This document shows, one piece after another, positions 43,399 to 52,043 of a DNA stretch of 64,000 bases. Position numbers and translations under genes: made by a program. This stretch comes from Chlamydiales bacterium (GTDB lineage: Bacteria > Chlamydiota > Chlamydiia > Chlamydiales > SM23-39), in the NCBI GenBank assembly GCA_028278035.1, contig JANQFC010000032.1:1-64000 (forward strand), written 5' to 3'. The notes beneath the pieces are model-generated. The model worked only from the letters and a program-made list of their open reading frames with translations. It was not told the DNA's origin and did not search any database. Position 1 is the stretch's first letter. The number at the start of each line of letters is the position of its first letter.

Positions 43399-44781
43399 TC
43401 AAATAGAGGCTTTTTGTTTAACTGCCTTTTGCAGTCTTTTTAAGGGTTTATCGGATATTCTAACAATATCAGCCCCTAGATTTGTGAGCTTTCCAACCAC
43501 ATCTTCATAACCTCTGTCCAGATATTCAGCACCTGATATTATTGTGGTGTCTTTAGAAAGCAGAGCTGCCATGACATAAGCAAAGCCCGCCCGCAGATCC
43601 GGAATTGAAATATTTTTACTTATAAGAGGAGTAGGTCCTTTTATTACCAGGCTGTGTTTATGATTCTGGGAATTGAAGCGACATTTGTTAGAACCTAAAC
43701 ATTGAGTGAAAAGTTCGATATCTGCTCCCATTTCTTTTAGGATTTTAGTATAGCCGAATCTGTTTTCATAAACGGTTTCATGGATTACAGAAGATCCTTT
43801 TGCCTGTGTTAATAATACAGCAAAAGGCTGCTGCCAATCTGTCATAAACCCTGGGTGGACATCAGTTTCTATATGCAGCCCGCTTTTGAGCTCTTTTTCG
43901 TAGAAGAATTCAATACCATCTTTTTTTATGTTGAAGCCTCCTCCTACTTCTCTTAATTTATTTAAAAAAGTAATCAAATGAATATGCTCAGCGCCTTTTA
44001 TGAACACCCGGCCTTTTGTGGCAATAGCAGCTAATGCATAAGAAATAATTTCATTTCTGTCCGGGAGGACATAATGTTCTACTTCAAAAAATTTGTTGGT
44101 TTCTTCTATATGTATTGTTCTATCTGTGTCAAGAGTGATGTTTGCTCCTAACTTTTGCAGAAATAATATTAAATCGATTATTTCGGGTTCTATTGCCGCA
44201 TTTTTAATAATAGTTTTGCCTTTAGCTCTAACCGCTGTGAGTATTGTGTTTTCTGTAGCGCCGACGGAAGGATAGGGAAGATTTATTACTGTACCTTGTA
44301 GGCCATTGTGAGCATGTGCTAAATAAGCCCCTTCTTTTTTCATTGTTCTATATTCTATGAAGGCTCCGAACTTTTGTAGGGCCTGTACGTGAAAATTTAA
44401 AGGTCTTGCTCCCAAGTCATCCCCACCTACTGTAGGTACAATGATATCTTCTGTTGTTCGGCCTAAAAGGCCACCAATCATTAAGATTGGTATTCTGTTA
44501 GATCCGGAAAATCGTTGGGGAATATAAGAATTTTTGATTTCTTTTGTTTGAACTTCCATTACTTTGTTTTCTTTATCCCAACAAACTTGCATACCGATTT
44601 GTTTACAAAGCTCTACTGTTATTTCAACATCACCGATATTTGGAACATTATGGAAAATGCATTTTTTATCGGATAGCATAGATGCAACCAAAAGCTTTGT
44701 CATAGCATTTTTAGCGCCGGCTGCTTTAATAACGCCTTTTAAGGCTTTACCGCCTTTTATTTTTAGTTTATCAAATGTCAT
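43399..44781 (-). CDS. murA: UDP-N-acetylglucosamine 1-carboxyvinyltransferase
   Basis: 460 residues (E. coli 419). Lys24 in AGAKNAMTKL is the conserved lysine. The active-site loop that in most bacteria reads GGCAIGARP is here VGGDDLGARPLNF: Asp121 stands where Cys115 (E. coli number) would be. The general-base region is GFMTDWQQPFA. This Cys-to-Asp change is known for C. trachomatis MurA and gives fosfomycin resistance. It begins peptidoglycan precursor synthesis, feeding the division-septum glycan known in chlamydiae. C-terminus has a basic extension (LKRLQKAVKQKASI). Confidence 0.95.
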   Translation of the reverse strand: MTFDKLKIKGGKALKGVIKAAGAKNAMTKLLVASMLSDKKCIFHNVPNIGDVEITVELCKQIGMQVCWDKENKVMEVQTKEIKNSYIPQRFSGSNRIPILMIGGLLGRTTEDIIVPTVGGDDLGARPLNFHVQALQKFGAFIEYRTMKKEGAYLAHAHNGLQGTVINLPYPSVGATENTILTAVRAKGKTIIKNAAIEPEIIDLILFLQKLGANITLDTDRTIHIEETNKFFEVEHYVLPDRNEIISYALAAIATKGRVFIKGAEHIHLITFLNKLREVGGGFNIKKDGIEFFYEKELKSGLHIETDVHPGFMTDWQQPFAVLLTQAKGSSVIHETVYENRFGYTKILKEMGADIELFTQCLGSNKCRFNSQNHKHSLVIKGPTPLISKNISIPDLRAGFAYVMAALLSKDTTIISGAEYLDRGYEDVVGKLTNLGADIVRISDKPLKRLQKAVKQKASI

Positions 44782-44877
44782 AGAAGTTCAATTGTTGTTT
44801 TTTGTTTACTAGAGTAGCCTTTTTTTGAAAAAGAGTTTAGGTTTTTTTTAGATTCTTAATAATTAAGATTTATTCGT

Positions 44878-45705
44878 TCAGGAAGATAAATATTTTTTTA
44901 TATTTTCTCTAAAAAATTTAAATTGTTCTAGGACTTTCAATTTGCATAATTTTTTATTTTCTTTCATTTCTTCTAATGCTTCTAGTTGAAGCGGTGGATA
45001 AGTAATCTTTGGCACTAATTGTTCAGCTTGGATTATATATTTTTTAGCGGATTTTTTATCTTTTAAAAAATAAAATCTCATAGTTAATTGCATAAGTAGA
45101 TGAATAGTAAGAGAATATATTTCATTGTTGTAATAATCACTATTTATTAGATTAATAAGGTTTTCTACTAAATGTATACCCTGCTCTATTTGAGGGATTT
45201 TTTGTAATGCGATAGATTGAAGATTAAATGTTAATATTTTATGGGCAATAGAGGTAAAAGTAATTTTTTTGTGTTGTGGTAAAAGATATGCTAGTTCAAT
45301 AGTTTTAGTAAAATCATTTTTTGAAAGATAATAATTTATTAATTTTTGAAGTTGTTTGCCTTTGTTGTCGTTAGAAATTAATAGTGCGATAAAACTTAAG
45401 GCCTTTTCAAAATCATTTTTATTGCAAGTAGATTTTATGCAAGATAGCAAGAATTCATCGTGAAATATATGTTTGAATACATTAGCCATAACTTTATTTT
45501 CTAATAGTGAATATTGATAGATATTAGCCATTTTTGTAATTCTAGCCTGTTTAAGATAAGTGGTATATTTAGGAAATTCTTGAAATATTTCATGAATTTT
45601 TACATAAATAACCGACTCTTCGGTAGATGTGAATTTGTCTTGAAGAAAAAGAACAGTTACTGCAGTTTTTTGAGCTAATGTATTGCCTAATAGATTAAAT
45701 GTCAT
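44878..45705 (-). CDS. helical repeat protein of unknown function
   Basis: 275 residues, predicted all-helical (degenerate TPR- or HEAT-like): FEKALSFIALLIS, FTKTIELAYLLPQHKKITFT and SAKKYIIQAEQLVP look like helical hairpins. No signal peptide and no membrane segment. AT-rich codon use resembles the neighbouring accessory genes. It lies between murA and ispF, two genes of separate conserved segments, alone on its strand with 96 bp and 263 bp on each side. The style resembles multi-copy helical proteins of environmental chlamydiae, but I do not recognise a family. Confidence 0.65.
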   Translation of the reverse strand: MTFNLLGNTLAQKTAVTVLFLQDKFTSTEESVIYVKIHEIFQEFPKYTTYLKQARITKMANIYQYSLLENKVMANVFKHIFHDEFLLSCIKSTCNKNDFEKALSFIALLISNDNKGKQLQKLINYYLSKNDFTKTIELAYLLPQHKKITFTSIAHKILTFNLQSIALQKIPQIEQGIHLVENLINLINSDYYNNEIYSLTIHLLMQLTMRFYFLKDKKSAKKYIIQAEQLVPKITYPPLQLEALEEMKENKKLCKLKVLEQFKFFRENIKKYLSS

Positions 45706-45968
45706 ATTATTAATTTATTTTATACATATTGAATTAAATGATTAAAAAATTTTAAAAGTAATTTTTTAAATTTTTCGGAAGGTTTGTAATCTGCATCAAC
45801 AGGCATTTGGTTAAATTTTATAGTACGTCATTAATATTAACGATAAAATTATCAATTATTTTAGCATAAAAAAGATTATTTTTTATTATTTATTGGTATT
45901 GTTTTTTTTCAATATTGTCAGCATTATATTTTGCATTTTTTTAATGTTCTCTGGCATAATTTTACATT

Positions 45969-46454
45969 ATGAAATATAGAACCGGCTTAGGCCAGGACAG
46001 TCATAGATTTTTAGATCCGGACTCTACAAAACCCTGTATAATAGGAGGTGTTATTTTTGAGGAGGTACCGGGGTTGGCTGCTGATTCGGACGGAGATGTT
46101 ATTTTTCATGCAATTTGTAATGCCATAACTTCTATTACAGGCAAACCGATACTTGCCACTATTGCTTCTGATCTTTGTCATAAAGATGGTATTACCGATT
46201 CTAGGGTTTATTTGGAAAAAGCTGTAGACTCTATGGATAATCAAAAAATCATTCATGTTGCTATTTCTTTGGAAGGAAAAAGACCCAGATTTCAATCAAA
46301 AATAAATGCAATGAGAGAAAAGGTAGCAGATATTTTAAAGATTGACATACAAGATGTGGGCATTACAGCGACATCTGGAGACGGACTTACGGACTTTGGA
46401 TGCGGAGATGGAATTCAGTGTTTATGCATATTAACGTCAGTAGACGTCTTTTAA
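45969..46454 (+). CDS. ispF: 2-C-methyl-D-erythritol 2,4-cyclodiphosphate synthase, divergent form
   Basis: 161 residues. Metal ligands D-x-H are in GLGQDSHRF, and His is in SDGDVIFHAICNAI. The usual AHSDGD is ADSDGD here (His34 of E. coli is Asp), the GDIG..FPD segment is replaced by PILATIASDLCHKD, and the last block reads ATSGDGLTDFGCGDGI instead of ATTTEKLGFTGRGEGI. The fold and fifth MEP-pathway step are clear; it is a divergent subtype. It shares 18 nt with the 3' end of the convergent cysJ-like gene, as adjacent in C. trachomatis (from memory). Confidence 0.88.
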   Translation: MKYRTGLGQDSHRFLDPDSTKPCIIGGVIFEEVPGLAADSDGDVIFHAICNAITSITGKPILATIASDLCHKDGITDSRVYLEKAVDSMDNQKIIHVAISLEGKRPRFQSKINAMREKVADILKIDIQDVGITATSGDGLTDFGCGDGIQCLCILTSVDVF

Positions 46455-47534
46455 ATATCTTTTTTCTTCTCTAAGTTTATATAAATAATCTCTAGCTTCA
46501 GCTTCTTGTAAATTTCCCTGCTCCAAAAAGATTTTAATAAGGTTTTTTTCAACATCTATTGCCATGCGTCTTGCATCGCCGCATACATAAATATGTGCTC
46601 CATGCTGGACCCATTGCCAGACATCCGCCCCATGTTCATATAGTTTGTCTTGAACATATATCTTGTCTTTTTGGTCTCTTGAAAATGCGGTAGATAATCT
46701 AAGTTTATTTTTGCTTACCAGATCTTTAAAAAAGTCTTCATAATAAAAATCTGTTTTAGAATTTCTTTCTCCAAATATCAGCCAGTTTTCACCTGGAGCC
46801 TGATCCATAAATCTTTCTTCTAAAAAAGCCCTAAATGGAGCAACTCCGCATCCGGGTCCAATCATTATTATTGGAGCTTGATCGTTAGTGGTCAGATTAA
46901 AGCCATGAGACGGCTGTATGTAGATTGGGATAGGTGTTGTGTTTTCTTTGGATAAGTGACACATGAATTCAGTGCAAACGCCGTTTCTTTTAATGCCGTT
47001 TAATTCATAAGATACATGGGTAATTAAAAGATGCATTTCTTCCGGGTACATTTTCGAAGAAGATGATATAGAGTATAGTCTGGGAAGAATAGGGAGTAGT
47101 AAATCGCAGATCTTCTGAGAAGAAAGCTTATGTTTGGAAAATTTTTTCAATAAATCCCATAAATGGTGAGATTGAATAAGAGGTCTTATATTTTCCGGTT
47201 TGATTTTAGGGTTTAGCTTTTTTATTAATCCTGGAGATACTCTTGAAATATTTGCGTATTTTGTTAAAAACTCTTCTAATAAGATATTTTGGCCATTTCT
47301 GGGATGTGTTATTGTTTCTTGTTTGGAAGTATGCATGTGCGTGATAGTGAGATCTACAATCCTTGGATCATTTTGAGGAAATATTGCAACACTGTCGCCT
47401 GGCTTATATTCTAATTTGGCATTTTCAATATCTAAAATTATTTGATAGGACTTTTTGGTAGCGCCTTCTTTAGATAAAAGCTTTCTGTCTTTGATCTTTG
47501 TGATATATGGTGATTTTGCCGAATGCTGGGGCAT
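46437..47534 (-). CDS. cysJ: CysJ-type flavoprotein reductase without flavodoxin domain
   Basis: 365 residues, about 60% of E. coli CysJ, because the N-terminal FMN/flavodoxin domain is missing. FAD-binding: PGDSVAIFPQNDP, RLYSISSSSKMYPEEMHLLI (RxYS) and NGVCTEFM (GVxS-like). NADPH-binding: MIGPGCGVAPFRAFLEERFM, FGERN, IYVCGDARRMAIDVEK. Terminal Tyr follows the conserved RYLKDV. Such proteins pass electrons from NADPH via FAD to an unknown acceptor; sulfite reduction is unproven. It converges with ispF (18 nt overlap). The upstream gap before the tiny lipoprotein is 84 bp. Confidence 0.85.
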   Translation of the reverse strand: MPQHSAKSPYITKIKDRKLLSKEGATKKSYQIILDIENAKLEYKPGDSVAIFPQNDPRIVDLTITHMHTSKQETITHPRNGQNILLEEFLTKYANISRVSPGLIKKLNPKIKPENIRPLIQSHHLWDLLKKFSKHKLSSQKICDLLLPILPRLYSISSSSKMYPEEMHLLITHVSYELNGIKRNGVCTEFMCHLSKENTTPIPIYIQPSHGFNLTTNDQAPIIMIGPGCGVAPFRAFLEERFMDQAPGENWLIFGERNSKTDFYYEDFFKDLVSKNKLRLSTAFSRDQKDKIYVQDKLYEHGADVWQWVQHGAHIYVCGDARRMAIDVEKNLIKIFLEQGNLQEAEARDYLYKLREEKRYLKDVY

Positions 47535-47618
47535 TAGTATTTCCTTTTATTTTTTTTTAGACATAAATTATAAAAAAGTTGTATTTACTATATTAACTAA
47601 CATAGGAGTTCAATTTTC

Positions 47619-47744
47619 ATGCGTATCTTCTTATTTTCATTATTACTATTATTTTTAAATAGTTGCAATTCGGAAAATGGTGTCCAAAAAAATTATATAA
47701 TCTCTCAAACAAAAGAAGATGTTAAGCATGAGGATAATAATTAA
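47619..47744 (+). CDS. 41-residue predicted lipoprotein
   Basis: Sequence begins MRIFLFSLLLLFLNSCNSEN; the lipobox LNSC places the lipidated Cys at residue 16, leaving a 26-residue mature peptide ending EDVKHEDNN. AGGAG precedes the ATG by 9 nt. It sits beside gltX on the opposite strand and its last 4 bases overlap the gltX stop. In C. trachomatis the small lipoprotein OmcA is next to gltX (from memory), but this one lacks the many cysteines of OmcA. It may be a relic or simply an unrelated small lipoprotein. Too short for routine gene calling. Confidence 0.7.
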   Translation: MRIFLFSLLLLFLNSCNSENGVQKNYIISQTKEDVKHEDNN

Positions 47745-49252
47745 TTATTATCTTTTATAAATTCAGAGCAATCACCTTTTTGCATTAAATCTTTTAATTT
47801 AGTTATTTTTTTATTGGAAATACCACCTAAAAATTCTGTTGCGTTTAAAAATCTGGCTCTTAATCGGTCTTTTCCGAGTATTGGGGCTGACTGAAATAGG
47901 GGAGGTCCAAATTTTTTACCCTGAATTGCAGCAAATAAAATAGGCATTACTATTTTTCTGTGATTTACTTGGAATAACTGGGCTAAATTGTGAGAGGCCT
48001 CTTCAATGTTATGAGCTTCGATTTTAGTATATGCTTCTAATAGCAGCATCATACAGTAGAGCATTACAATAGATTGAGCTTTGGTAGTTTTTTTAGGGCA
48101 TAATATTTCTTCAGTGTAATTCAATTGAGAAATGAACATAAAATCAAAAAGTTCCATAAATTCAGAAAAGTTTTTCATTCTGGTATGGCAAAGAGGTATT
48201 AGTTTTTTTAAAAAAGCATCGTTGAACTGCCATTTTTTTAATCTTTCTAAAAGATCTTTTTCATTTAAATTGTTTATTAAATATTGCTGATTTACCCATT
48301 GGAGTTTATTGATATCAAAATAAGCGCCTGATTTGCCTGTTCTTTTTATATCAAAAGTATCAATGAACTCTTTCATTGAATAGATTTCTTGATCATCCGG
48401 CATGCTGTATCCCATTAATGTTAAGAAATTATCCAATGCTTCGGGAAGATAGCCTGTATCTTTAAAATAAAAAGTAGAAGTCGGGTTTTTTCTTTTGGAT
48501 AATTTTCTGCCGTCTTTACCTAAAAGAAGGGGCATATGCATAAAAATAGGTTTTTTCCAGCCGAAAGCTTCGTATAAAAGAATATGTTTGGCTGTTGAGC
48601 TTACCCATTCATCCCCACGTATTACATGGGTGATTTTCATTAAATGGTCATCCACTATATTTGCCAGGTGATATGTCGGATATCCGTCTGATTTTAAAAG
48701 TATTTGATCATCTATATCAGCAAGAGGTGTTGTAATAGTACCTTTAATTCCGTCTTCAAATATACATTCGCCTGTTAGAGGCACTTTTAATCTTACTACA
48801 TATGATTGACCCTCTTTTTCTCTTTTTTTAACTTCATCATCACTTAAGTTTCTGTAGCGTCTGTCATAACCGGATTTTTTACCTGTTTTTTTTGCCACTT
48901 CTCTCATTTCATCCAGTTCTTCTTTGGTCGCAAAGCATTTATAAGCTTTGTTTTCATCTAAAAGTTTTTGAGCGTATTTTTTATAAATATCTTTTCTTTC
49001 AGATTGTCTGTAAGGTCCGAATTCTCCGCCGATATCAGGCCCTTCGTCCCAAGTGATATTTGCCCATTTCAAAGCATCGTAAATATTTTGTTCGAAAACA
49101 GGATCGCTTCTTGTTTGATCTGTATCTTCAATTCTTAAAATAAATTTTCCATTATTTTTTTTAGCGAAAGCTAAATTAAATAATGCTATGTATATTGTTC
49201 CTACATGAGGATCTCCTGTAGGAGAGGGAGCTATTCTGGTGCGCACTTGCAT
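47741..49252 (-). CDS. gltX: glutamyl-tRNA synthetase
   Basis: 503 residues. HIGH-type motif in APSPTGDPHVGTIYIALFNL; ATP-site KLSKRKNPTS (KMSKS type) near 255; VTHVIRGDEWVSSTAKHILL and the all-helical anticodon domain to the end. Acylates tRNA-Glu, and possibly tRNA-Gln if GatCAB is used. It starts 46 bp after the tsp stop on the same strand. In C. trachomatis gltX is next to euo (from memory); here tsp is between them. Confidence 0.95.
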   Translation of the reverse strand: MQVRTRIAPSPTGDPHVGTIYIALFNLAFAKKNNGKFILRIEDTDQTRSDPVFEQNIYDALKWANITWDEGPDIGGEFGPYRQSERKDIYKKYAQKLLDENKAYKCFATKEELDEMREVAKKTGKKSGYDRRYRNLSDDEVKKREKEGQSYVVRLKVPLTGECIFEDGIKGTITTPLADIDDQILLKSDGYPTYHLANIVDDHLMKITHVIRGDEWVSSTAKHILLYEAFGWKKPIFMHMPLLLGKDGRKLSKRKNPTSTFYFKDTGYLPEALDNFLTLMGYSMPDDQEIYSMKEFIDTFDIKRTGKSGAYFDINKLQWVNQQYLINNLNEKDLLERLKKWQFNDAFLKKLIPLCHTRMKNFSEFMELFDFMFISQLNYTEEILCPKKTTKAQSIVMLYCMMLLLEAYTKIEAHNIEEASHNLAQLFQVNHRKIVMPILFAAIQGKKFGPPLFQSAPILGKDRLRARFLNATEFLGGISNKKITKLKDLMQKGDCSEFIKDNN

Positions 49253-49298
49253 GGTTTTTCCTTTTTTTAACCTATATATTTTTTATATAAGTTAAATT

Positions 49299-51230
49299 TT
49301 ATTCAAATTGTTTATCATTTATTTCGGTTAAAAATACCAAGTCCTTAGTGATATTATAAGCTTCTTGCAGCTGAAGGTCTGTTTGACCAAAAATTTCAAT
49401 AGATTCAGCTTCGAAATTTTTATTTTTAATTTCTTTTAAGAAACTTTGGTAATTTTTATTATCCTTTATCCTTTTTTCCGAATTGCTTTTTAATATATCT
49501 AAATACTGAGTAAAAGCCTTTGTTTTTTGCTGAATATTGTGTTTGTACAATAAGGCAATTCTTTTTCGGTGGATTGGCAGAATATCGGATAAATCATCAT
49601 CGAAATTAGAAGGTATTTCATCATTTTCTAATGGGAATTTAGAGTGTTTTTCACCAAATTCCATCTCTGATAATAATCCCGGGGTAATAATATCTGATTT
49701 AACTCCTACTAATTGAGGGCTTTTACCTGAAACTGTATAATATCTGCCTCTAGTTACCTTGAACTCTCCTTGAGGATTGATCTTTGATTTATCTCCATCA
49801 ATTGTCATGGTTTGATAAGAGCCTTTTCCAAAGCTATGCTCATCTCCTATTACTATTGCTCTGCCGTAATCCTGAAGTGTTTGAGCTACAATTTCAGAAG
49901 CCGAAGCACTTGCTTTGTTGATTAAGACTGTTAAAGGACCGTCCCATTCCATTTTTCCATCAGTATCACGCAAGTGCTGAACATTGCCTAAACTGTCTTT
50001 GATAGATACAACAACCCCTTTGGTTATAAAAAGGCCTGTAACTTCAACAGCCTGATTTAATACTCCTCCTGAATTGGATCTAAGATCTAAAACTACTCCT
50101 TTTATTTTATGCTTTTTCTTAAGGGAGTCTAAAGCTTTTTTTAGATCATTTGCAGAAGAATATTTTGGATCCTGATAAAAAGAAAAAAGTCTTAAATATG
50201 CAATAACCCCATCGCCATATGGTTCATATGTAGTTTCTAGTCTTGATTCTTCTAATATGACTTCTCCTCTGGTGATATTAATATCAAATTTTTCTGTTTT
50301 TTCATTTTCTTTGGACTCTCTTATTATAGTAAGCTCTACTTTGGTTCCTTTTTCTCCTCTTATTAGATCAACAGCTTCTTGAATATCCATACCAACAACA
50401 GGATCCTTATTAACAGCTATTATCCTGTCTCCTATTTTAAGATTTTGCTTTTCAGCAGGGCCTCCTTCTATTATTCTCATAATTGAAAAACCATTTAAAT
50501 TATCTTTTAATAATGCTCCTATTCCAAAAAGCCTTTGCTGCATTTGGATCATAAATTGATTAGCTTCATTAGGGGTAAGATATTCTGTATGAGAATCTAA
50601 GGAATGACAAAAAGCTTTCATGATGTTACTTATTATTAGAGCTTTTTTATCTTTTATATTATTTATGTTAAGATCGCTTTCTTTTCTCAGCCTTCTTTTA
50701 GTAAGTCTGGCCATAAAATTTTCCTGACTTTCATCATTAAATTTTGCTGCTGTTTCTAGCTGTAAGCTTTTTATTTTCAATAGCCTATCGATTAATTCGT
50801 TTTTAGAAAAAGTCCAATCCATCTCTTTAAACTCTTCAGCATCAACGTTTTGAGGATGGGACTTGTTATTAGCTTGAATTTCTAGATTATTTCTTCTTTG
50901 AATAGCTTTTAGCATTATTTCATGGATTTCTTCAAAAAGTTGAAAATTACCGTTTTTTAAGGCTTCTATAGTGTTATTGGTAATTTCATCATTAGGATAT
51001 AGCCATTTTTGGATATCAGATTCAATAAAATAAGTTTTAGTAGGGTCTAATTGCTCTAAATAATTTTTCAGCACTCTTTCGGCTATTTGGGGGGTAATTT
51101 TTTTATAACTGGCGTGGGCTTGTAGAATTTCTTCTATTTTTTGCTTGGCATTTTTTTCGGTTATTTCAGGAAACTTAGTCCCAATCAGAGATAAACCTAT
51201 GATTATCAATAAGATAAGCTTTTTAAACAT
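49299..51230 (-). CDS. tsp: tail-specific protease (PDZ-S41, Tsp/Prc)
   Basis: 643 residues. Signal peptide at 1-18 (MFKKLILLIIIGLSLIGT). N-terminal helical domain, then PDZ FGIGALLKDNLNGFSIMRII to NLKIGDRIIAVNKDPVVGM, and peptidase S41 domain: KGVVLDLRSNSGGVLNQAVEV, catalytic Ser in INKASASASEIVAQ, and Lys in EHSFGKGSYQT. It is a periplasmic protease; chlamydial Tsp homologs (CT441) have been linked to host-protein processing. Orientation is opposite to euo with 286 bp between their starts. Confidence 0.93.
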   Translation of the reverse strand: MFKKLILLIIIGLSLIGTKFPEITEKNAKQKIEEILQAHASYKKITPQIAERVLKNYLEQLDPTKTYFIESDIQKWLYPNDEITNNTIEALKNGNFQLFEEIHEIMLKAIQRRNNLEIQANNKSHPQNVDAEEFKEMDWTFSKNELIDRLLKIKSLQLETAAKFNDESQENFMARLTKRRLRKESDLNINNIKDKKALIISNIMKAFCHSLDSHTEYLTPNEANQFMIQMQQRLFGIGALLKDNLNGFSIMRIIEGGPAEKQNLKIGDRIIAVNKDPVVGMDIQEAVDLIRGEKGTKVELTIIRESKENEKTEKFDINITRGEVILEESRLETTYEPYGDGVIAYLRLFSFYQDPKYSSANDLKKALDSLKKKHKIKGVVLDLRSNSGGVLNQAVEVTGLFITKGVVVSIKDSLGNVQHLRDTDGKMEWDGPLTVLINKASASASEIVAQTLQDYGRAIVIGDEHSFGKGSYQTMTIDGDKSKINPQGEFKVTRGRYYTVSGKSPQLVGVKSDIITPGLLSEMEFGEKHSKFPLENDEIPSNFDDDLSDILPIHRKRIALLYKHNIQQKTKAFTQYLDILKSNSEKRIKDNKNYQSFLKEIKNKNFEAESIEIFGQTDLQLQEAYNITKDLVFLTEINDKQFE

Positions 51231-51422
51231 GAGTAATCCTCTATTATATTTAATATAATCAATATAACGAAAAAAATAGTTTGAGGCTAGTAATTATCTG
51301 ACGATTATGACCTTATGCCAAAAGTAATAATAATTAATTACATTTCTGAGTTGATATATTAAGAATTAATTAAAGTGCAATTAAGATAGTGTAATTAAAA
51401 TACTTGATTTCTATTATTAATT

Positions 51423-51451
51423 TTGCAATAATTGTACTAACAACATAAATA
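51423..51451 (+). promoter_or_regulatory. possible promoter upstream of euo
   Basis: TTGCAA (51423-51428) and TAAATA (51446-51451) are 17 bp apart and about 65 nt before the euo ATG, a plausible early-gene sigma-66 promoter. Matches are imperfect in an AT-rich region; treat as tentative. The rest of the 51231-51516 gap also holds AT-rich direct repeats (AATTAAAGTG / TAATTAAAAT at 51369-51401). Confidence 0.3.
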
Positions 51452-51504
51452 AAGATAAGTTAAAAAAGATAAACAATTTATAAAATTTATTTAAATAAAT
51501 GTAT

Positions 51505-51511
51505 AGGGAGG
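51505..51511 (+). promoter_or_regulatory. ribosome-binding site fixing the euo start
   Basis: AGGGAGG lies 5 nt upstream of the ATG at 51517. It argues against the in-frame ATG at 51499, for which the site would be inside the coding region. Confidence 0.75.
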
Positions 51512-51516
51512 AAAAC

Positions 51517-51981
51517 ATGACAAATTGGGGAAATGAGAGTAACCCAATGGATAGCACAACTGCAGTAGAAGAGCCGCAAAAAAGAGTGGTTTCGATAACT
51601 GAAGCGGCTAGGATCAATAATGTTACTAGACAAGCTATCTATGTTGCAATCAAACAAAAAAAATTAAAAGCTACAAAAGATGCAACTCGTTGGACAATTG
51701 ATTTAGAGGATTTAGAAGAATATAGAAATAATAAATATTCTAGAACTAAATCTGTTTTTGACGGTGAGTTAGTTTTTGATAATAACAAAGGTTATTATTC
51801 AGTAAATCAAGTAGCAAAAATGTTGAATGTTCCATCTCAAAAGATTTATTACGCTACTAGAGTTGGACATCTTAAAGCAACTAGGAAAGGAGCTGCTTGG
51901 GTAATTCATATGGATGAAGTTAAACAATATCAAGAAAATTACCTAAACAAAAGAACAACCTCTTTTGGTCAAGTTGGCTAA
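51517..51981 (+). CDS. euo: Euo-type DNA-binding regulator (two MerR/excisionase-like helix-turn-helix units)
   Basis: 154 residues from ATG 51517. Two related helix-turn-helix units follow one another: VSITEAARINNVTRQAIYVA (residues ~26-45, then KLKATKDATRWTIDLEDLEEY) and YSVNQVAKMLNVPSQKIYYA (then LKATRKGAAWVIHMDEVKQY). Each ends in a wing with Trp, as in the HTH-17/excisionase family. Chlamydial Euo is an early regulator that represses late genes by binding their promoters; the role here is by homology and by position next to recJ, as in C. trachomatis. The strong RBS and terminator suggest a single-gene unit. Confidence 0.88.
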   Translation: MTNWGNESNPMDSTTAVEEPQKRVVSITEAARINNVTRQAIYVAIKQKKLKATKDATRWTIDLEDLEEYRNNKYSRTKSVFDGELVFDNNKGYYSVNQVAKMLNVPSQKIYYATRVGHLKATRKGAAWVIHMDEVKQYQENYLNKRTTSFGQVG

Positions 51982-52012
51982 TATCTAGTTTGGATCACTT
52001 ATAAGTTATCTG

Positions 52013-52043
52013 AAAAAGACCGATAAAATTCGGTCTTTTTTTT
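52013..52043 (+). terminator. terminator after euo (works for both strands)
   Basis: An 11-bp perfect stem, AAAAAGACCGA (52013-52023) with TCGGTCTTTTT (52030-52040), with 6-nt loop TAAAAT, runs into T residues. It is symmetrical, so it can also terminate recJ, whose stop codon is at 52043. Confidence 0.9.
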
